DNA of 29,515 nt from CAZKRL01 sp964555295 (GTDB lineage Bacteria; Bacteroidota; Bacteroidia; Flavobacteriales_D; Sanyastnellaceae). Below are positions 7,955 through 15,783 of the stretch, piece by piece. Position numbers and translations under genes: made by a program. Below the pieces are notes generated by a model, which saw nothing but the letters and a program-made list of their open reading frames with translations, was not told the DNA's origin and did no database searches. The DNA lies in NCBI GenBank assembly GCA_964555295.1, contig CAZKRL010000037.1:1-29515 (forward strand). The letters are read 5' to 3'. Position 1 is the stretch's first letter. Every line of letters begins with the position of its first letter.

Positions 7955-8392
7955 TCAATTCGATATATATAAAATCGGATCCTGGAAACTCGTGCTATAG
8001 GTTTGCAATGGGGCAGACGCCGGGCCTTGAATGACGGAGGCGTCAGTAATCAACCATTGCGAATCTGAACATGGGTCCGATAGAATAATGCCATCTGCGT
8101 TTACTATTACAGCACAGCCCTCAGCCGGATTGTAGGTGCTATTGCGCTCGATTGCCAAAAACTCATTTTGCGACTTTCTGTATACGATAATGCCGCGTGA
8201 GCCACCGGTAACATATACCCATCCGGTGACAACAGATAAGCCAAAAAAGTCGGGTTGGTTAATATTGATCTGCATATTCACAGGAACCAATGGCACCTGA
8301 TTGTTATCTCTTCTGCAAGAAACAAATACATTTAACAACAATAACAGGCCACAAAACAGAAGCTTGAGCTCACTTATCCTATGAGAATGCAT
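7955..8392 (-). CDS. Rieske-fold lipoprotein lacking iron-sulfur cluster ligands
   Basis: The 145-residue protein begins with a lipoprotein-type signal ending in LLNVFVSC, with CRRDN after it, so it is probably anchored in the outer membrane or periplasm. The body follows the Rieske fold order: GIIVYRKSQNEFLAIERN, then NPAEGCAVIV, then GIILSDPCSDSQW and finally QGPASAPLQTY, which matches the classic closing motif GPAPxPLxxY. At the positions of the C-x-H and C-x-x-H cluster ligands it has STY and CSDS, so a [2Fe-2S] cluster is not expected. Related degenerate proteins occur in Flavobacteria as I recall. It follows the coiled-coil gene by 5 bases. Confidence 0.8.
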   Translation of the reverse strand: MHSHRISELKLLFCGLLLLLNVFVSCRRDNNQVPLVPVNMQININQPDFFGLSVVTGWVYVTGGSRGIIVYRKSQNEFLAIERNSTYNPAEGCAVIVNADGIILSDPCSDSQWLITDASVIQGPASAPLQTYSTSFQDPILYISN

Positions 8393-8397
8393 TGCCG

Positions 8398-9246
8398 TTA
8401 TCTCAATACCATTGTGCTGGAACCGATAACACTTCCGTTTTCAATAACAGATATTTTATAATTTCCCTTGGCATACTCATACCCTGCCGCCGCTTGATAG
8501 GTAATACAAACTGGCGTGTCATTCTGGGTGTAATCAATTTCCCTTGACGCGCTGAACTCGCCCCCATCGCGAGAAAGTGTGCGTCCGTCTGGACCTTCGA
8601 TTTTCAAGTAAATATTCCGTTTCCCTGGCTTGGCTATTACGTTTCTCCTGATAGAGAAGCAGGACTTAATAATTTCGCACTTTGAAGCGCGGTCAGTTTC
8701 CTTGGTCGCGCCGCTATTACGTTCAAACTGGCCCGTATTGGTAAACTCCCCTGCGCTCAATACTGCGCCTTTCGCGTTCATTTCTTTAGAGGTAGACAAC
8801 TCAGATTCAAGTTCCTTACCCTTGGCCTCGGCCTGATCTGCGCGGGTAGATTGTTCATCTCTCTCTACTATAAGTTGTTGGTTTAACCTATTAAGTGAAT
8901 CAATCTGGTATATGTAGTGTTTCATTATGCCCCGCAATGTTTCGGCTTCTGCTTTAAGTTTTCGAATGTCGTAGTTCTGGTTTTTCACCTTACCGAGAAG
9001 TCCTTGAATCTCCGCTTGTTGCGCATCAATTTTACCCTGCATCTCGGCGTTAGTTACTGTAAGTGTGTCATACTCTTGCTTCATCGCCTCAAGCTCAACA
9101 GCAAGCTGCTTACGGTCTTCATCTAGGTTCTGGTATTCCGCGGATATGTATACTATCTCCTTCTGCTTAGTGTTGACCTGATAAGCCAGATAGCCAACGA
9201 GACATGCAAGAGCTGCAATGATTCCTAAATATACTTTGTTACTCAT
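8398..9246 (-). CDS. Membrane-anchored coiled-coil protein of unknown function
   Basis: The protein has 282 residues when started at the ATG at 9246. It has one N-terminal membrane helix (residues 5-22, YLGIIAALACLVGYLAYQV), a long charged coiled coil at about 27-155, a linker, and a C-terminal beta domain at about 190-282 containing KPGKRNIYLKIEGPDGRTL and KGNYKISVIENGSVIG. Proteins of this layout are common in Bacteroidota and are often mislabelled as chromosome partitioning proteins. The open frame extends upstream to 9486 but runs through tRNA-Cys, so that extension is rejected. A weak -7-like site (TAAATTTC, minus strand) at 9262-9269 lies 15 bases before the ATG. It heads the six-gene minus-strand run. 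Confidence 0.82.
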   Translation of the reverse strand: MSNKVYLGIIAALACLVGYLAYQVNTKQKEIVYISAEYQNLDEDRKQLAVELEAMKQEYDTLTVTNAEMQGKIDAQQAEIQGLLGKVKNQNYDIRKLKAEAETLRGIMKHYIYQIDSLNRLNQQLIVERDEQSTRADQAEAKGKELESELSTSKEMNAKGAVLSAGEFTNTGQFERNSGATKETDRASKCEIIKSCFSIRRNVIAKPGKRNIYLKIEGPDGRTLSRDGGEFSASREIDYTQNDTPVCITYQAAAGYEYAKGNYKISVIENGSVIGSSTMVLR

Positions 9247-9261
9247 GATTTGAAATTTCAA

Positions 9262-9269
9262 GAAATTTA
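9262..9269 (-). promoter_or_regulatory. Weak -7-like element before the coiled-coil gene
   Basis: The minus strand reads TAAATTTC, one mismatch from the Bacteroidota -7 consensus TAnnTTTG. It lies 15 bases before the ATG at 9246, close to the 16-base distance seen for three other genes in this window. No clear -33 TTTG is visible. Confidence 0.3.
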
Positions 9270-9326
9270 CAGGGAGTTCAATTTGCGAAGTTCTGCGGTT
9301 CGATGATTTATAAACAGGAACTGCGT

Positions 9327-9357
9327 TAAAAGAGTACAGTCGCCGAAGCGACTGCAC
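9327..9357 (-). terminator. Terminator of tRNA-Cys, UUCG tetraloop hairpin
   Basis: On the minus strand a 10-base-pair stem, GTGCAGTCGC with GCGACTGTAC, closes a TTCG loop, with one G-U pair. The run TCTTTTAA follows. It starts one base after the encoded CCA of tRNA-Cys, so it should end that transcript. C(UUCG)G is an unusually stable loop. Confidence 0.8.
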
Positions 9358-9358
9358 T

Positions 9359-9432
9359 TGGAGGTCCCGAGCGGATTCGAACCGCTGTAGCAGCTTTTGC
9401 AGAGCTGAGCCTAGCCACTCGGCCACAGGACC
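9359..9432 (-). tRNA. tRNA-Cys, anticodon GCA
   Basis: The minus strand folds into a full cloverleaf. The acceptor stem is GGTCCTG with CGGGACC (one G-U pair). The D arm is GCC-GGC. The anticodon stem CAGCT/AGCTG closes the loop CTGCAAA, giving anticodon GCA. The T arm is AGCGG-TTCGAAT-CCGCT. The discriminator is U, as expected for a cysteine tRNA, and CCA is encoded at 9359-9361. A -7-like promoter element lies 10 bases upstream and a strong hairpin terminator starts one base downstream, so it is a single-gene unit placed between two protein genes on the same strand. Confidence 0.97.
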
Positions 9433-9442
9433 AATAGGGGCG

Positions 9443-9450
9443 CGAATATA
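9443..9450 (-). promoter_or_regulatory. -7 promoter element of tRNA-Cys
   Basis: The minus strand reads TATATTCG followed by CGCCCC, ending 10 bases before the mature tRNA. The same string TATATTCGCGCCCC also precedes prs. It matches the Bacteroidota -7 consensus TAnnTTTG with T to C at the third position of the TTTG part. Only a weak -33 (TTTC) is seen upstream. Confidence 0.55.
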
Positions 9451-9474
9451 GGAAGAGATTGAATTATGAAATAA

Positions 9475-9499
9475 AAAAACGGGCATTTAGCCCGTTTTT
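9475..9499 (-). terminator. Intrinsic terminator after the T9SS cargo gene
   Basis: A GC stem CGGGC/GCCCG (9480-9484 with 9490-9494) with loop ATTTA is flanked by a run of A on one side and T on the other. On the minus strand it lies 22 bases after the stop of the 9522-11483 gene and is followed by a long T run. The symmetry would let it work in both directions, but only the minus-strand gene needs it. Confidence 0.8.
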
Positions 9500-9521
9500 A
9501 CAATACCAAGTCTAAGATTTC

Positions 9522-11483
9522 TTAGTGACTCACAATCAAACTTGTTGTGTGGGTTTTGCCCTTTGTGTCAACGCGTACCATATAAATGCCATTGTCCAAA
9601 ACCGCTGTGTTCACTGGCACAAGTGCCTGTGAGCTGAGGTTCTGATAGCTTTGATTCTCAACGATACGTCCTGTGGCGTCGATAAGGGTAACAACCGCGT
9701 CTGAAGCCGTTTCGCTATCCAAACGAATATAAGAAGTTTGCGCAGAGGGGTTTGGGTAAATGCTGAAACCTTCTGTTGATTCCACTTCATTGACAGCAAC
9801 CGACTCCGCCGACATTCCTGCGTTCACAACCACATTTGACTTAATGATAAAAGTAATGGCCTTAATATTTGCGGGATCCCAAGCAGCATCGCCAGGAATA
9901 ACAACATCATTGCTAAAATTAGCACCTGCTGTAGCTTGTCCTGTAGGAATTACGCCGGTTGCCCCAGTAAAGCCGCCTTCGAGGTAACGCGCAACGTGGT
10001 TGTATACCATATCGCTTGCTGGCACTGAACCTCCTAATGCTTCAAATCCTCCCATCTCTCCATTGCCGCCACCCGAGTAATAATTGGTTTGTGCATAATC
10101 AGCGGCCGTGCCAGAAACTTCATCTTCGATGAGAACAGTAGCTACACGAAGCGTTCCGGTAATGGCCTGAGTAAATGAGAAATTACGTGTAACGGTATAC
10201 TCTTCAGTAGTCGGGTCATAAGCAATTGAATTCGTAATAATAACTCCGGGGTCAGCGTCAATTCTCTCCATCATTGCCGCTTCAAAATCTTGAGGATCTA
10301 CCTCAGATGCACCATTAAAGGCCGCTCTGTCAACCAACCCTGAAGGATACCCGCTAATCGCATTCGCCATTGCAGCATCGTAATCTGTTACTGTCATTGG
10401 GTCTGCGTTGTGCACGGCTATTCCCGCAAAGTGATCAGGATACTTTGCCGCGAGGTAGTCCATATAAACGGCTCCTCTTGGGCACCAGCCGCACCAAGTA
10501 CCTGTGCCTTCTTCACCAACGATAACGCGGCCAGGGAAAGGTGTAATACCCTCCATAGCAGAGTTGTCTCCGGCGTTGTTGGTTGTGTTCGTCTCAGCGC
10601 CTCCGTTTACATTGGATAGTGCGAAAGAAACATCGTTCGCTCCGGCTGCCAGAGTAAAAGGTGTAGCAAATTGATGCAGGTAAGTGCCCCCGTATCCAAG
10701 CGCCTGTCCTGTTACAGTTTCAGTAACAGTATTACCCCCCACTGTATAAGAAACATCAAATGAGTTGATTTCTGCGAACTCATTGTTGCTGATTACCGCA
10801 ACAGGCAACACTTGCTCGCCTGAAAGATATCTGCTGAATGAGTATGACATAGCTGGAACAGCTGGAATCTCAACTGCAAGTCCTGTAGCTGAAATTGATG
10901 CATCAATAATGGAAAGATCAGGTGAAATAACCTTCATATTGTCCAAGGCGGCACCATATAGCCAGTCACCTCCGTCGCCATATCTAAAGCCAATGTGCAA
11001 GGCCGACTGGCCAATGTATGCGCTCAAATCAATCGCAAAGGTTTGCCAAGCTCCTAACGCTGAAATTGTAGGGGCGTCCTGGATTGCTACCCAGTTTTGA
11101 CCGCCATCCGTTGAGGCCTCAATGGTCAAAGATTCTACTACTCCATTGTATGCACCTTGAAAATAATATAAGTCAAACATGAGGTAAGGCGTCACTGCGG
11201 ATGATAAGTTTATCGGAGACGAAATCACCAATTCATTAGCGTAAGCTGTTGCCTGATCGGCATCGTCATTAATCCCCAGAATATTTCCCGTTGAAGCCGG
11301 AATGGTGAAGTTCGTAGATGAGAGTGCCGCAGGCGTATTCATTGACCAACCAGCACCTGATTGTGACCAAGAAGCATCAAGCCCTCCCGCGGTGAAACCA
11401 TCAAAATTCTCCTCCCAATATACGGTCTGGCCGAACATGGAGGTGGCGGTAAAAACCGCTGCAATAAGTAAAAGTTTTTTCAT
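9522..11483 (-). CDS. T9SS-exported protein with jelly-roll and Omp28-like domains
   Basis: The 653-residue protein has a signal peptide (MKKLLLIAAVFTATSMFGQ). Residues about 22-190 look like a choice-of-anchor J (MAM-like jelly roll) domain, starting WEENFDGFTAGG. Residues about 190-310 form a beta domain. Residues about 315-450 resemble Omp28-type outer-membrane proteins, with a thioredoxin-like TWCGWCPRGAVYMD; the cysteines are Cys331 and Cys334. The last 80 residues are a type A T9SS sorting domain: FSIYPNPSAQTSYIRL, LIDATGRIVENQ, LDNGIYMVRV. It is therefore expected at the cell surface or released. It has its own terminator downstream. A poor -7-like site (TAAATTGC, 11507-11514) lies upstream. 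The ligand or substrate is unknown. Confidence 0.88.
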   Translation of the reverse strand: MKKLLLIAAVFTATSMFGQTVYWEENFDGFTAGGLDASWSQSGAGWSMNTPAALSSTNFTIPASTGNILGINDDADQATAYANELVISSPINLSSAVTPYLMFDLYYFQGAYNGVVESLTIEASTDGGQNWVAIQDAPTISALGAWQTFAIDLSAYIGQSALHIGFRYGDGGDWLYGAALDNMKVISPDLSIIDASISATGLAVEIPAVPAMSYSFSRYLSGEQVLPVAVISNNEFAEINSFDVSYTVGGNTVTETVTGQALGYGGTYLHQFATPFTLAAGANDVSFALSNVNGGAETNTTNNAGDNSAMEGITPFPGRVIVGEEGTGTWCGWCPRGAVYMDYLAAKYPDHFAGIAVHNADPMTVTDYDAAMANAISGYPSGLVDRAAFNGASEVDPQDFEAAMMERIDADPGVIITNSIAYDPTTEEYTVTRNFSFTQAITGTLRVATVLIEDEVSGTAADYAQTNYYSGGGNGEMGGFEALGGSVPASDMVYNHVARYLEGGFTGATGVIPTGQATAGANFSNDVVIPGDAAWDPANIKAITFIIKSNVVVNAGMSAESVAVNEVESTEGFSIYPNPSAQTSYIRLDSETASDAVVTLIDATGRIVENQSYQNLSSQALVPVNTAVLDNGIYMVRVDTKGKTHTTSLIVSH

Positions 11484-11613
11484 TTGATTTGAAATTAGTT
11501 AGGGTGGCAATTTAGAATAAAATTGATTACCGCAGCTAAAAACATAACGCTTTTGTGACTGTGAGTTTCCTTTCTGTGCATCATGCGCACCTTAACCTTC
11601 ATTTATCCGGCAT

Positions 11614-11621
11614 TACATTCG
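11614..11621 (+). promoter_or_regulatory. -7-like element before the family 2 glycosyltransferase
   Basis: The plus strand reads TACATTCG followed by CCACC, matching the TAnnTTCG pattern seen before prs, aspS and tRNA-Cys. It ends 45 bases before the ATG at 11667. No TTTG is visible at the -33 distance. Confidence 0.4.
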
Positions 11622-11666
11622 CCACCTCCAACCCATTGATGCAGGTAGAAGCGTTTTTAAAAAAGT

Positions 11667-12389
11667 ATGATTCAGTCTCTTAGTGTCATTATTCCCGTAT
11701 ACAACGAAGAAAACCTGATTCTGCAGGTGATAAGCAAGCTACAAGCTATATCCTATCCCAGTTTTATTAGCGAGGTAGAGATTATTGTGGTGGATGATTG
11801 CTCAGCCGATCGGACCTATCACAATCTTCAAAATCAATCTTTTCTTCCATATCCTTCCGTTAAAATATATCGACACGAAAAAAACCTAGGAAAAGGTGCT
11901 GCGGTGCGCACTGGAATCAATGCTTCCCGAGGCGATGTAATACTCATTCAAGATGCTGATCTTGAACTTTCACCAACAGATATACCTGTTATGCTGGGGG
12001 CGATGCATGAATTAAATGTTGAGTTCATTAATGGGTCGCGATACCTGCCTGGTGTCAACAGACCGCTCGCGTCCTATCAACGCTATCTCGCCAACAAATT
12101 CTTCACCTGGTTGACATCCATTATTATCAATGTGAGACTCACTGATATGGCATGCGGCTATAAGCTTTTCACTCGCCGTCTATACAATCAAATTGATTTG
12201 AAAGAGAATCGCTTTGGGTTCGAGGCAGAACTCATTATAAAGGCGATGCGAATCAAGCGCAATAACATCGCTGAAGTACCTGTGCGCTATTTCCCTAGAA
12301 ATGAAGGGGAAGGAAAAAAACTACGGAATTCAGATGGTCTTAAAATTCTCAACACCATTGTGAAATTCGGATTGCTTCGCTTCAAATAG
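11667..12389 (+). CDS. Family 2 glycosyltransferase, dolichyl-phosphate glucose/mannose synthase-like
   Basis: The 240-residue enzyme has a GT-A fold nucleotide-sugar site: SVIIPVYNEENL at the N-terminus, VVDDCSADRT at about 41-50 and the metal-binding IQDADLE with Asp96 and Asp98. The segment KNLGKGAAVRTGI and the later MACGYKLFTRR and RFGFEAELIIKA match synthases that load a sugar onto a polyprenyl phosphate. There is no C-terminal membrane anchor, so it would act on the inner face of the membrane as a peripheral protein. It stands alone on the plus strand between two minus-strand units and ends 3 bases from a convergent gene. Sugar and lipid acceptor cannot be read from the sequence. Confidence 0.88.
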   Translation: MIQSLSVIIPVYNEENLILQVISKLQAISYPSFISEVEIIVVDDCSADRTYHNLQNQSFLPYPSVKIYRHEKNLGKGAAVRTGINASRGDVILIQDADLELSPTDIPVMLGAMHELNVEFINGSRYLPGVNRPLASYQRYLANKFFTWLTSIIINVRLTDMACGYKLFTRRLYNQIDLKENRFGFEAELIIKAMRIKRNNIAEVPVRYFPRNEGEGKKLRNSDGLKILNTIVKFGLLRFK

Positions 12390-12392
12390 TTG

Positions 12393-12710
12393 TCATTTCG
12401 CGTTGTTTTCCAATTTGACTCTTACGCTGTCTTCAATCCTTTTTATATCTTCCACGTTTCTGCTAATGTCGGCATAACAGCTTAAAAATTCTTCTTTCGA
12501 AATCTGATGCTTTTGTAAAATGAAATGATATTGCGCCGATATGCCGCCTGAGCTATCCACCAAAGTCTGGTCGGCAGAATACATCCCCTCCAATAATCTT
12601 ATATCGTAAAGCACCCGGATCAATTTTTCCCTGTCACAAGCCGCATCAGACGGGGCAACCGCGCTATGGCAAGCCCCAATAACCAACGCTATGAGCAACG
12701 TCCTTTTCAC
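12393..12710 (-). CDS. DUF4296 family lipoprotein
   Basis: This 105-residue protein starts with a short hydrophobic segment ending in LVIGACHS, a lipobox-like site with Cys14. The mature part is helical: DREKLIRVLYDIRLLEGMYS, then YHFILQKHQISKEEFLSCYA, and a charged C-terminal helix. This matches the DUF4296 family as I know it, found in Bacteroidota and often next to dihydroorotase. Its function is unknown. It overlaps the end of pyrC by four bases (ATGA) and is the last gene of the minus-strand unit that begins with fbp. Only 3 bases separate its stop from the convergent glycosyltransferase gene. Confidence 0.85.
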   Translation of the reverse strand: MKRTLLIALVIGACHSAVAPSDAACDREKLIRVLYDIRLLEGMYSADQTLVDSSGGISAQYHFILQKHQISKEEFLSCYADISRNVEDIKRIEDSVRVKLENNAK

Positions 12711-14047
12711 CTGTTAAACGTGAGGCGCATACCCGGTTTACTATTGTCTACCCTTCCATCTGAATACACCAGATGGCCATTCACCCAAGTCTTATCTATC
12801 GAGCCACGCCAGGTTTCTCCTTCAAACGGCGACCATCCACATTTGTAAAGTAAGCCTGGTTTTTCAATGCGCGTTTCCCGCTGCAAATCCACCAGAACAA
12901 GATCAGCAAAATATCCTTTTCGGATATATCCACGACGATCAATGCAAAACATATCGGCTACAGCGTGCGATGTTTTGCGTACGATATTCTCCATACTGAA
13001 TACACCCTGATGATGCAATTGCAAAAGCGCAAGTAAAGAGTGCTGCACGAGCGGACCTCCACTTGGTGCTTGCAGATACGGCAACGCCTTTTCTTCCAAT
13101 GTGTGTGGCGCATGGTCTGTGGCAATCACGTCGATGCGGTCATCATTCACCGCCGCCCGAATCGCCGCTCTGTCAGCCGCCGTTTTTACCGAGGGATTCC
13201 ACTTGATGCGATGTCCCAGTCGCGCATAATCCTCCTGGGTGAAATACAGATGATGTATACAGGCCTCCGCTGTAATGCGCTTCTCACTCAGCGGAATGCG
13301 GTTGGTGAAAAGTGAGAGTTCCTTCTCGGTGCTGATATGAAGAATATGCAACCGCGTATTATGTCGACTCGCAATTTCCACCGCTTGCGATGATGAAGCA
13401 TAACATGCCTCGACCCCTCTTATATAACCATGGTGTGTTATATCAGGATCTCTGCCGTGCTCATTCTGAAATGCAGCAAGTGTTGCAGCAATGATTGGGT
13501 CTTTTTCACAATGCAGCGCGATGAGCATAGATGTTGAAGAAAATATTCGGTTGAGAATTTCTTCATCGTCGACCAGCATATTGCCGGTGCTGCTCCCCAT
13601 AAAAATCTTAATGCCACAAACTTTCTTAGGGTCAATTTTCAGCAACTCATTGAGGTTGTCATTGCTGGTGCCCATGAAAAACGAATAGTTGGCGGGCGAA
13701 CATTCTGCCGCGCGACTGTACTTCTCTTCCAACAGTTCAACCGTTGTTGCCGCGGGCTTTGTATTTGGCATCTCCATATACGAAGTGATTCCCCCGGCTA
13801 CCGCAGCAGCGGATTCAGTGGCGATTTCTCCCTTGTGCATCAGGCCCGGCTCCCGAAAATGTACCTGGTCATCAATAAGCCCAGGGATAAGCAATTTGCC
13901 CGTGGCATCTACCACGGTTGTATCATCTGTTGCTGTGAGTGAGTTGGCCGGGGCGATATCGGTAATAAACTCGCCATCAATAAGAATATCGGCTTGCACG
14001 CGCTTCATTTCATTGACTACCTCGGCGTTCCGAATGAGGTATTTCAT
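12707..14047 (-). CDS. pyrC: Dihydroorotase
   Basis: Dihydroorotase closes carbamoyl-aspartate to dihydroorotate in pyrimidine synthesis. The 446-residue protein is a class I type amidohydrolase. It shows GLIDDQVHFREPG at about 56-68, the possible carboxylated-lysine segment CGIKIFMGSSTGNM, histidine motifs THHGYIRG and LHILHISTEKE, and the catalytic aspartate in VIATDHAPHTLEEK. The first histidine of the usual HxH metal motif is Gln61, which I recall as the form common in Bacteroidota. The C-terminus GYFADLVLVDLQ closes the amidohydrolase beta domain. The ATG overlaps the preceding glycosyltransferase by four bases. An allantoinase or hydantoinase is the alternative, but context and motifs favour dihydroorotase. 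Confidence 0.93.
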   Translation of the reverse strand: MKYLIRNAEVVNEMKRVQADILIDGEFITDIAPANSLTATDDTTVVDATGKLLIPGLIDDQVHFREPGLMHKGEIATESAAAVAGGITSYMEMPNTKPAATTVELLEEKYSRAAECSPANYSFFMGTSNDNLNELLKIDPKKVCGIKIFMGSSTGNMLVDDEEILNRIFSSTSMLIALHCEKDPIIAATLAAFQNEHGRDPDITHHGYIRGVEACYASSSQAVEIASRHNTRLHILHISTEKELSLFTNRIPLSEKRITAEACIHHLYFTQEDYARLGHRIKWNPSVKTAADRAAIRAAVNDDRIDVIATDHAPHTLEEKALPYLQAPSGGPLVQHSLLALLQLHHQGVFSMENIVRKTSHAVADMFCIDRRGYIRKGYFADLVLVDLQRETRIEKPGLLYKCGWSPFEGETWRGSIDKTWVNGHLVYSDGRVDNSKPGMRLTFNR

Positions 14048-14784
14048 ATAGTGGAATTACGTTTTCCCTTCACCGCGTTAAATCTCATTTTCAATACACC
14101 AATTACCGCCTCGTTGAAAATGTTCATGCTCATCTTACTTACGCCTAGCTCTCTGTCACTGAATAGTATGGGCACTTCTTTGATCTTATAACCCAGCTGT
14201 CTCACATTGTGCTTCATTTCGATCTGAAAGGCATAGCCGATGAAACGAATATTTTCGAGCCGCAAACTTTCGAGGAGTTTTCTTTTGTAGCAAACAAAAC
14301 CCGCTGTGCTATCACGCACGCCCAGCCATAAGACACAATTGACATATATCGACGCGCAATAGCTCAGCAGCCAGCGTTTGAACGGCCAATTTTTTACGCC
14401 GCCTCCTTTGACATAGCGAGAACCCACCGACATATCCGCGCCTTGCTCGCAGGCCTGAAAAAGCCGAACAAGATCGTCTGGGTTGTGTGAGAAGTCGCAA
14501 TCCATCTCGAAAATATAATCGTACTGATTTTGAATAGCCCAACGGAAACCCGCAATGTAGGCGGTGCCAAGTCCAAGTTTACCCTCACGGCAAATCAAGT
14601 GAATGCGGCCAGTAAATTCAATCTGTAATGTTCGGATGATATCTGCAGTGCCATCGGGAGAACCATCATCAACCACAAGTAAATCGAAATGGGGTTGCAG
14701 CGACATAACCCTGCGTACCATGCTCTCCGCATTTTCCTTTTCATTATAAGTNNNNNNNNNNGGCGCTCTTTCATCACGACTCAC
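14044..14784 (-). CDS. Polyprenol monophosphomannose synthase (family 2 glycosyltransferase), interrupted by assembly gap
   Basis: The enzyme resembles dolichol-phosphate mannosyltransferase: TYNEKENAESMVRRV, VVDDGSPDGTADII, GTAYIAGFRWAI, EMDCDFSHNPDDL with the DxD-type metal site, SVGSRYVKGGGVKNW and the C-terminal FSDRELGVSKMS. It would transfer mannose to a polyprenyl phosphate at the inner membrane face. Ten N bases at 14752-14761 remove the first beta strand (expected VIIP before TYNE). Taken literally the frame starts at 14784 (MSRDERA), overlapping fbp by 11 bases. A better start may be the ATG at 14774 (MKER), which overlaps the fbp stop as TGATG; that requires a real gap of about 14 bases. 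Confidence 0.9.
   Translation of the reverse strand: MSRDERAXXXXTYNEKENAESMVRRVMSLQPHFDLLVVDDGSPDGTADIIRTLQIEFTGRIHLICREGKLGLGTAYIAGFRWAIQNQYDYIFEMDCDFSHNPDDLVRLFQACEQGADMSVGSRYVKGGGVKNWPFKRWLLSYCASIYVNCVLWLGVRDSTAGFVCYKRKLLESLRLENIRFIGYAFQIEMKHNVRQLGYKIKEVPILFSDRELGVSKMSMNIFNEAVIGVLKMRFNAVKGKRNSTI
14752..14761. other. Assembly gap (10 N)
   Basis: Ten undetermined bases lie within the 5' end of the mannosyltransferase gene. The flanks fit fbp on one side and the truncated transferase on the other, so the join is probably right. The gap length is probably a placeholder. Confidence 0.99.
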
Positions 14785-15778
14785 TTGCTATCAATGCTTC
14801 CAGTTGCTCCACCATGCGCTTGCTTCCTATGAATAGCGGCACTCGTTCGTGAAGGTCTTTGGGCTGAATGTCCAAGATGCGACGCGTCCCATCAGAAGCC
14901 TTGCCACCAGCTTGTTCTACAATGAAGGCAAGTGGGTTACACTCATACTGTAGACGTAGTTTACCGGTCGGGTTTTTGATTGTACCCGGATAAATATAGA
15001 TGCCTCCCTTGATCATATTGCGGTGCACGTCGGCTACGAGAGAACCGATGTATCGCGCGCTGTATGGCCGATTGGTTGATTTGTCTGTCTGCTTACACCA
15101 ATGAATATATTCTTGCACGCCTTTACTGCACGACATCAGGTTTCCCTCATTGATGCTATATATCGAGCCGTTATCAGGTATCTGCATTTGCTCGTGTGAA
15201 AGACAAAACTCACCGATGCTTGGCTCGAGAGTAAAACCATTCACGCCGTGTCCGGTCGTATACACCAACATCGTGCTTGAGCCATAAATCACATATCCTG
15301 CGGCTACTTGCTCGCTACCCCGTTGCAGAAAGTCGTTGAGATTAGCAAGATCACCAATGCTGCTTTTCCTCCTGAAAATACTGAAGATGGTGCCGATGGA
15401 AACGTTTACATCAATATTGGATGATCCATCGAGAGGGTCGAACAAGATGACGTATTTGGATTTGCGGCAAACCTCTGAATCGAAGGCGAGATACCTCTCG
15501 TTTTCTTCACTTGCTGCACCACAGACCTGTCCGCCCCATTTCACTGCATTGAGCAATGCATTGTCCGCAAACACGTCGAGTTTCTGTTGTGTTTCGCCTT
15601 GTATATTGACGCTTTCCACCGCGCCCAGAATATCTTGCAGACCGGCCTTGTTCACCTTGTGATTCACGATCTTGGCAGCAATACCAATATCTGCCAATAG
15701 TCTTGAGAGATCGCCTGAAGCATAAGGGAAATCGGCTTGCCGCTCCATGATAAACTCACTCAGTGTAACGATACTCAT
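14774..15778 (-). CDS. fbp: Fructose-1,6-bisphosphatase, class 1
   Basis: This enzyme removes the 1-phosphate of fructose 1,6-bisphosphate in gluconeogenesis. With the ATG at 15778 it has 334 residues, the normal class 1 length. Metal-binding residues are visible in GAASEENERY (Glu91) and FDPLDGSSNIDVNVSIGT (Asp114 and Asp117). The C-terminal signature GKLRLQYECNPLAFIVEQAG follows. The frame is open to 15820, but the extra 14 residues are basic and do not fit the family, while MSIVTLSEFIMERQ does. A -7-like element lies only 5 bases before this ATG, so the transcript may be leaderless. The stop overlaps a possible ATG of the next gene as TGATG. Confidence 0.95.
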   Translation of the reverse strand: MSIVTLSEFIMERQADFPYASGDLSRLLADIGIAAKIVNHKVNKAGLQDILGAVESVNIQGETQQKLDVFADNALLNAVKWGGQVCGAASEENERYLAFDSEVCRKSKYVILFDPLDGSSNIDVNVSIGTIFSIFRRKSSIGDLANLNDFLQRGSEQVAAGYVIYGSSTMLVYTTGHGVNGFTLEPSIGEFCLSHEQMQIPDNGSIYSINEGNLMSCSKGVQEYIHWCKQTDKSTNRPYSARYIGSLVADVHRNMIKGGIYIYPGTIKNPTGKLRLQYECNPLAFIVEQAGGKASDGTRRILDIQPKDLHERVPLFIGSKRMVEQLEALIASES

Positions 15779-15783
15779 CGCCG

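Noticed and set aside
9247..9486. 80-codon upstream extension of the coiled-coil gene
   Set aside because: It reads through tRNA-Cys and its terminator; the ATG at 9246 gives a normal membrane anchor.
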